Source of the DNA: Nymphaea colorata
Lineage: Eukaryota > Streptophyta > Magnoliopsida > Nymphaeales > Nymphaeaceae
NCBI RefSeq assembly: GCF_008831285.2
Contig: NC_045141.1
Location: 1,304,001-1,368,000, forward strand
Direction: 5' to 3'
Length of the DNA: 64,000 nucleotides
Under the pieces are notes generated by a model. The model did not search any database. It was not told the DNA's origin and worked only from the letters and a program-made list of their open reading frames with translations. Below are positions 41,338-50,300 of the stretch, piece by piece; positions within the stretch are counted from its first letter, which is position 1; each line of letters begins with the position of its first letter. The translations under genes were made by a program, and so were the position numbers.

Positions 41338-44300
41338 ACACTGGTGGGTATGCCTGTGGTGTGCGTTGACCATACCGGGTACGGTCAACGCATCGGAGGT
41401 GATTTTTGACCTTTTTTGGACACGGTCAACTTTGATCGAGTCCAAATGTGTCCTTTTTTAATTTTAACGATTTTTAGATTTTATCATTTAAAACCATTTT
41501 AACGTTAAAAAAAAAATGAAAGTTCGAAACCCTTAAAACATGTTTTCGTTTTAAGGGTTTCATTCTCCTCTCAAGGTGCGACGGCCGGCAGGGGTGGCCA
41601 CGACAGACGAACGGCGACAGCGGTATATTTTTGTTTTTATCATTTTTTAGTTCATTTTCATCGGCTCCGCCCCTGCCTTCACCGCCGGTGACGACAGACG
41701 GCAGGGGCGATGATCTTACAGGATTTGGGTGGTGTTTTTGTCTACAATGTTCTTGAACGTGATGATCTTGATAGGCCGACAACAAGATTGATAAAAGAAC
41801 TCTGCATATTCTGTATTGCATGTTCTATACTGATTGAGAAGAAGTCCTATTTCCGAACATTCTTTGCTGCATGTTGTCTTGTAATGATTGAGAACAAGTC
41901 CAACTATATTGCATGCTCAACAAGTCAGACAAAGAGAATTCTGCATCATGTTTTTTCTTAAAGCTAATTGAGAACGAGTCCAATTACCATGTTATCTGCA
42001 TCAGATATTGTCTTGTACTAATTAGGAACAAATCCATTTGATATTGGTGTGATATATCGTTTCATGAGAGGTTTCGCCTATTTGGAATGATCCCTGTTTC
42101 TATTGGTTCTGTGTTGCAGCTCTTTTGCTAGGTGCTTTTCATGTTGTAATGGCTGATAAAGGAAAAGAAACGATGCCTGTAAGTGGAAGTGGAAATGTAG
42201 TGAGCAGCAGTAGTAGTGTTAATACCACTGCAATAGAGAAGGATAATCCATCTCAGCCTCTTTGGCGCTATGTGAACAAACTAGGAAAAGGACCAGGTGG
42301 TGGTGGTAATGTAATTTTTTGTTGCAAATTATGTAATATGACTTACACTGGCTCTTATACATGTTGCAAAGCACATTTCTTGCATATCTCAGGCGTTGGA
42401 ATTTGACCATGCCCAAAAGTTACCAAAGAGGAGATTCGAATATTAAAAAAAGAACAGGATGCAGCTGAGGCGAAGAAATCTTCAGCCAAGTCAAGTGTAT
42501 CTGTTCCTCTTTATGCTATTGAACAAGGTGAAGATGGTTCAAAGAAAAGGAAAACATTATCACAAGCATTCAATAATATGGGAAGGGCAGAGATGGATAG
42601 AAGGATCAGAAGGTTTTTTTTTGCAAGTTCACTTCCTTTTAATGTAGCTAGAAATCCTTATTGGAAAGATGTTGTTACAGGTTTGGCTAATTGCAGTTTG
42701 AGTGGTTATGTACCCCCGAGTTCAGAGAAGTTGACCATAGTAATTCTTGCAAAAGAGAAGGCAAACATTGAAAAATTATTAGAGAAGAAGAAATTTTCAT
42801 GGATACAATATGGAGTATCCATTGTTTCTGACGGGTGGACTGATATACAAAGGCGGTCACTGATAAATTTTATTACTTATTCGCTTGATGGACCAATCTT
42901 CTTGAAATCTGTTGATGCATCTGGGGAGTATAAAGATGCTGAGTATTTAAAAGGCTATTTATAGAAGTCATCAAAGAAGTGGGTGAGGATAATGTTGTGC
43001 AAATTGTTACTGATAATGCTCCAGTTTGCCAACGAGCAGGGATGAATTTGGCAAGTGATCCTAAATATAGTAACATATTTTGGACTCCTTGTGTGGCACA
43101 CAGTATAAATTTAGCACTTAAAAGTATTTGCAACCCATCAAAAGATGATCCAAATGCAGGTTTGTTGTGTTCATGGATTGAGGAGCTTGAGCATGATGTC
43201 AGAAACATAAGAAATTTGGTTGTAAACCACAACAATGCTCTTGCTATATTTAATAGGCATTCTAATTTGAAATTGTTGAAGGTAGCAGAGACTCGTTTTG
43301 CATCTATTATTGTAATGATAAAAAGAATAAAGCAGGTGAAACATGCATTAACACTTATGGTGACTGACAATGATTGGGACTTTTATCAGAGTGATCACAT
43401 TGTGAAGGCATCAGAAATTAAAAAAAATATTTTAGATGATGAATGGTGGGATAAAGTTACATATTTTCTGCAGTTTACAGAGCCTATTTGGCAGATGCTG
43501 AGAGATAAAGAAGGGCCCATGCTTCATAAAGTTTATGATATGTGGGATAACATGATTGAAAAAATTCAAAACATCATTTTCATAGGGAGTCAAGATCTAT
43601 ACAGGCATCTTAATGGTTCCATTCTAATCCAATCCAACCACAGTTCATTCAACAAGAGATTAAGAATGAGAGAGCGGAGACAATTTCCACTTAGGAAATT
43701 CGTAATCCTCAATTTATAACATGGATGAAGCGAGATCAAAGTCTTGTTGGATATATCACATCAACGCTCTCTCAAGAAGTGTTGATTTCTCTTTTTGATG
43801 ACTATACAGTAGGATAGTTATAGGTCAGAGTTGCTGAAACCTATTCTCAGATTTCAGAGGCACGTATTATATATTTGAAGAAGGAATTTCAGAGTCTTTC
43901 CGAAGGATCAATGTCGATTATGGAATATTTGGGACGTGTTAAAGGGATAGGTGATCAGTTGGGAGTTGTTGGATATTTGTTGGATACCTTGTTTCCGACA
44001 AAGAAGAAGTCCAACAGACTCTTAGCAGTCTCAGCCCAGATTTTTATGCCTTCACTACTATTGAAGTTTTGCCTATCTTGACCACTTTCAGTGAACTTTA
44101 GGGCAAACTGCTTCAACATGAAATGAACATGAAACAACTGATAGGAGGAACAAACCAAGGTAATGCTCACAATGTTTTAGTTATTGAAGCTGCTGCAGGT
44201 CATATAAAGGGAGGCATGAATTGTAGGCATATTGGACAAAATGGCCAAGGTATTTTGCCAACACCGAGTGTTACAAGAAGATTTCAGAACAATACAAAGA

Positions 44301-47300
44301 AAATGCCAATGTGTTTCTAATGTAACAAGAATGGTCACATGAAAGCGAATTATTGGTTCAACTCACAAAACAGAGGCAATAAACCTGAAGTTGAACAAAA
44401 TGTCAAACTCCCACCAGCCGATGTGCAACAAATATTAATGGCTACTCTCTCCAAGATGACGATGAAATAAAAGGATCACGGCGACTGGTATTTGGATTCA
44501 AGTGCTGCTACTCATGTAATTGGAAATGCTGGTAAGTTACATGATCTTTTTCCTTACTTTGGTAAAAGTAATATAGTTACAGGTGACAGAAGTTTTCATC
44601 CTATCACACATGTTGGGAATGCTCAAATTTCTCTTCCAACATCATCATTTCCACTATCTTTGTCAAATGTTGCCTTTGCTCCAAATATGAAAAGAGAATA
44701 TTATTTCTATTCCTAAACTTGTAGATGATACAAACTCATCTGTTGAATTTACTTCTTCCTTTGTGTATGTCAAGGATCTTCTAACGAGGAAAATATTCGC
44801 TAGGGGAACAACAAGGAAATATGTATGTGTTCAAAGAATGTCCTTATTTCTTACATTTCTCTTCAAGTCCAGCTCAATTGACATGCTTTCCTTCCAACGC
44901 ACTTTCACAAATTTCAAGTTCTAGCTGTCTCCAATCAGATGTTTGTAAGCCAAATTTATGGCATGGTCATATGGGACATTGTAGTTGTGGGTTTTTGGAA
45001 AAACTTGCATCAAATAATCTCATTCCAAAATTTAGTCTATCTTTTGATTCCTATGACAAAAATGTTGTAGTTGCGAACTATATAAGCGCCATATATTTCC
45101 TTTTCATAATATCAATAAAAGAGCTTCTAAACCTTTTGAGATTGTCTATTCTGATTTATGGGGGCTAGCTCCCATTGATTCCTTGTCTGGCTCCCACTCC
45201 CATTGATTCCTTGTCTGGCTCCCGCTATTATGTTTTGTTCGTAGATTCTTATTCTCGATATGCTTGGATTCACTTCATGAAACAAAATAAGTAGTGTTTA
45301 GTATCTTTTGAGAATTTCATGTCATGATCCAAACACAATTTTCGTCTAAGGTTGTGCATGTCTAGTGTGGTGGTGGGGGAGAATATTCTTTACATGACTT
45401 TATTAACTTTTATGAGAAAATGGGATAACTCGACAGATTTCATACCTATACACCCTACAACAAAATGGTATAAACGGAAACATCAACACATCGTGGAAAG
45501 TAGTGTGAGCATGATGCATGATCGTAATACTCCTATTACTCTATAGACGGAGGCTTTTCACACTGCTGTACATATAATAAATCGTCTGCCCATGAGAGTT
45601 TTGGATTCGAAATCTCCTTCACTCTTTTTGGTCAAAATGCAAACTACAATGGTTTAACGGTTTTCAGATGTGTGTGCTTTGTTCACATGAACTCATCATT
45701 AAGAAATAAATTTCAAAGTAAAGCACTCCAGTGTAGGTTTGTTGGTTGTGCAGATGAATACAAGAGGCATCAAAGTATCAAGAAATGTCGTGTTTGATGA
45801 ACACAACTTTAACATTTCTATTGAGAATTCTCAACATGTGGAATCATATGATCCTTGGGTAAGTACTGAATTATTTGCAGGATGCAGTCTAGAATCTCAT
45901 ACACATGATGAGATAGGATCTCCATAGATCACACAAACAGAAGGAAACAAAAAACTTGTTCCAACTATGAAAGAAGGAGAAAATAATGCTTTATGTCGAT
46001 TTTCAGGATAGGTTTACACTCGTCAGAAAAGAGGTATGGATAGCAATCTGACGTCTTCCCATGTTGAAGTTTATGATGATCAGCTTGTTAGAAGATTTGT
46101 ACGAGTGCGACACCCCATTCATAGATGGGTAAGTTATGATAATCTTTCCTTAGATTTTCAGCTCTTTATGTCTCAAGTTATAAAACAAGATGAACCTACT
46201 TCTTTTGAAGAAGCATCCAAGTCATCACATTGGATCAGGGCAATGAATGAAGAAATAGATGCACTACATGAATGTGGGACATGGAAAGTTTTTCTTAGAC
46301 CCAAAGAAAAGAATGTAGTAGGATCAAAATGGATTTACAAAGTCAAATATAAACATGATGGCAGTGTGGAAAGATACAAGGTAAGATTGGTGGCACGAGG
46401 CTTCACACAACAATATGGAGAAGATGATGATGAGACATTCAGCCTGGTGATAAAAATGGGAACGATCCGTGTGATTATATCATTGGCAGTTAATATGGAT
46501 GGAGACCACATCAAATGAACGTGAATAATGCTTTTCTTCATGGTGATTTGAGGGAGGAAGTGTATATGGAACAACCTCCAGGATATGTGAAAGGAGACTC
46601 TCATGCATGGGTTTGTAAACTAAGAAAATCTGTTTATGGACTCAAACAGGTCTTACATTCATGGTTTAACAGTTTCTCATGCAAGATTCAAGAATGTGGT
46701 TTTCGGAGATGTCCTTTAGATCACTCTTTTTTCATTTATCGAAAGGAAAACATTTTTCTTTACTTCTTATATATGTTGATGATATTTTTATCACAGGAAA
46801 TTCTGAAAACACATAGAAGACACTAAAGCTTTGATGATGCAAAACTTCAAAATGAAAGAACTTAGTGATTTACGATTCTTTCTTGGAGTGGAGATTGATA
46901 GGCACAATGATCGCCTCACATTGACACAATAAAAATACCCGTTGGATCTACTGAAAAAGACAGGTATGTCTAATTGTAAGCCTGTTGGAACTCCTAGTGT
47001 TCTAAATCAAGGACTATGTGATCAGGACGGAGAGTTATATGAAGATCCTACACAATGTCGAAACATTGTTGGGGCACTTCAATATCTTACATGCACTAGA
47101 CCAGATATTATATATGTTGTGAATGTAAGATATTGAAGTGCCCCAACAATTTGTGGCCTCAAATGAAGCCCACATGCATGGTTTCAAGTTATTTGAAGTA
47201 ATGTCTACTTTTCGTTTTCAACAAGTCAGGATCAGACCAACTCGTTGTTTATTAAAAAGATTCTATCGGTATTGTGGTAATGGTGGTATATGTGGATGAC

Positions 47301-50300
47301 AATATACTCGTAGGAAGTATATAAAAGGTACATTAGATATCAACTCATCTTCAAAAGCACTTTGTTACAAGAGATCTTGGTCCTCTTAGGTACTTTTTGG
47401 GCATTGAGGTGGTTAGAAACATTGAAGGGTTGGTTTCTATCACAAAATATGTGCTTGATTTCTTAAGAAAAATAGAAAAGCTATGGGCCAAACCAACCAA
47501 CATCGTTGTGGATCCTAAATGTCTATGATGGACAAGCAAAACTAGTTGCCAACAGAAGTTCTAGGTTATTGGTTGGCAAACTGCTGTATATGACTGTGGC
47601 AGGGCCAGCTATTTCTTTGGCTGTAGGCAAGAGAAGCCAATTTATGGACAAGCAAGCCAAAGTTCACTTGGAAACCGCTATGATGATCTTGAGGTATTAA
47701 AATCCTCTTTTGGTAAGGGGTTGTTGTATTAACAAAGTTCGTTCCTTGAATACTTGCATACCTTGATACTGATTATGTAGGTGCCATTGATGATAGAATG
47801 TCTACCACTGATTCACAGATTCATGTATATTTGTAGGAGAGGACTTAATTACTTGAATAAGTAAAGAGCATATTGTTGTAGTCCGATTGAGTGCAGAATC
47901 CTACGACACACGGACACGGCAAAATGGCCGCATAGCAGCCTCGACACTCCGACACGTGGATCCCGACACTTGGACACGGTAGGAAACGTTTTGATCCGAA
48001 CCACTACAGGTAAGTGGCTTTTTTTTTCTTTTCGATATTAGAAGTTAGGAATCGAGAAGCAGCCTCCCTCCCATCGAGATCTTCTACGAAGAGGCGAAGG
48101 AATTGGAGCCACGGAAGTCAGGGGCGCGATGCAGAGGAACCGCTTGATGCTGCCCTGTCTGACCGGCGCCAATCTCATGTCCGGCGAGAAATTCCTGCCC
48201 GAGAAGCGACTGTCGCGGTGACCCAACTCCAGATCAGGGAACGCAGAGTTGTGGCGGCGGTGGTGATTGCCGTAGTAATTCCCTGAGGTGGGCTTCTCCG
48301 GCTGCGGTGTGGCGGTGGAGGAGAATCCTTGGTCGTGGGCGTAGTGGGACTGGTAGAGCGGGTTGTGATTGGATTGGTCACCGAAGTGCTTGGAGCCATC
48401 GGAGAGGCAGTGGTACTTCCGTCGGACGTTGTGCCTCTTGATCTTTCTGTAGATGAAAGGGACCAACCCCTCCATTTCCATCGCAGAGGAGAAGAGAGTT
48501 ATTAATTTAATTTAAAGTTATTAGATTGTAAGAGTGTATTTAATGTTTTTTTTATTTTATTATCATTTTTAATTTTTTAGAATATAAAATTTGCCGTGTC
48601 CGCGTATCCTAAAATTTTGAAAATTGCCGTGTCCGCGTACCTGTACCCATACCCGTACCCGTATCGTACCCGCACCCATGTGACATAGGCAGAATCTAAA
48701 TATGGAGCCATGACTTAAACAACTATTGAGATGATAAAGATTAATTTAATTCCAAAAGATCTACATGTAGAGGTTTCTGCTCCAATGGTAATGGGTGATA
48801 ATAGAACTGCTAGCTACATTGGTAAGAGGCCTGTTTTCCATGAGAGAATGAAGCAAGTTGGGGTTGTTTATCATTACATTAATACAATCAGGTCTTAGAG
48901 GACCACGTTTCAGATGTCTTTATCAAGCCTATTACCGGCTCAGGTTTTTCCAAGTGCTGTAATGAGCTCAGCATCATTCATATATATGCTCCCAGCTTGG
49001 AGGGGTGTGAAAAGCAATATATTATAGTTTGGGTGGTCATGCATGAGTTTGTCATGCATGACTTTAGTAAACTTACATATATTTTGCTGTTATGTTGTTT
49101 TAACTCTAACCTAATTTAACATGGGGTTTTGTCATGCATGACTTTAGTAAACTTGCATATATTTTGCTGTTATGTTGTTTTTACCCTAACCTGATTTAAC
49201 ATGGGGTTAAGTGTCTAATAAAATTAACTATTTTTTGCCTTCTCTTGCTTTCTCCCTTTCTTATCTTCTCATCATCTCTTTTAGTATAAAACTTCTAGTA
49301 AGGCTGTGTTTAATTGCATGGATAATCCTTACTTCACGATAACTCTTGCCTGATGTTTGGTCCTAGTTGGAGTAGGCAATCAAACAACCGATAAGATTAT
49401 CTAGATTTTTCCCTGCACTTTTGCCTAAAAGGAGGTAAGAAATGTCAAGCCCACAAGGAGTCTGACTTTTTCAACCCATGCATCAGAAAGTGAAGTCTTG
49501 TGGTGGTGACGAGAATGTTAAGATAGTATTAGCTCATTGTTGACCAGTTTTTGCTGTTTGCAGGCCCATCTCCATGAACAGACTAGATCCATGCGACTTA
49601 GGCTAGTCTATACTGTCAAGTGCATAATGCTGCACTGTAGCTGAAGCCACAGTCACCGATATCGATCTTGACTGCATTTAAGTGTGGAGGATCTTTTTTA
49701 GTAATGGTTTTTTAATAAATCTTGTGAAAATCTTGGAAATTAAAAAATTGTGAAGAAAAGGAATGCTATTGGTTAAGCAAATAAATGAAGTTCTACGATA
49801 ACATTGCAATAATAGTGTGAGATTATATTATCCAGATATTCTCGTGAATGATTTAATTTTCCTGTATTTTCAGCTTATTCCAGTTTTCCAATATCCACTG
49901 AGCTGTCATAGAAATTGCGTATTGTTAAAAACTTAAAATTATGGCAAAAATATTTTCCTGTGGATGGAACTCATCAGAAGGTGGCGTTTTCACAAAATTA
50001 AGCATACAAGTGCAATCTCCATGTTTAGAAACCTAGCAGTCAACAAAAAATTAGCTTTTGATTCTTGTCACTGTAAATGGGATTTTAAAGTGTGAAAAGT
50101 TAAAGATGGTCAATTGGTCTATATGTTTTGAAACTATGGTTTTCCTGTGCTCCCTAGTTCTTTGGATGTGGATTACATCAATGTTCTTAGGTTCACTAGG
50201 GGGGTTGTTTGATTACCTCAGATTTTAGATCCATGGATCTGATTTGACGTGATTTGCTGATAGCCAAAGATCCATGGTTCATCAAGCTGAGGATCTTAGG

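Larger units (their letters stand above)
47151..49005 (+). pseudogene. Copia relic B in intron 3 (RT to polypurine tract)
   Basis: Starts within RT (an SPHAWF segment), then [11 protein letters not shown]-like and YVDD-like sequence near 47290, [20 protein letters not shown] near 47350, and [13 protein letters not shown] near 47560. The RNase H part is interrupted at 47901-48688 by a hAT element and resumes with GAMT and a VHERMKQ-like stretch. It ends with [14 protein letters not shown] followed by a purine tract (TTGGAGGGG). Frame changes are numerous. Confidence 0.78.
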
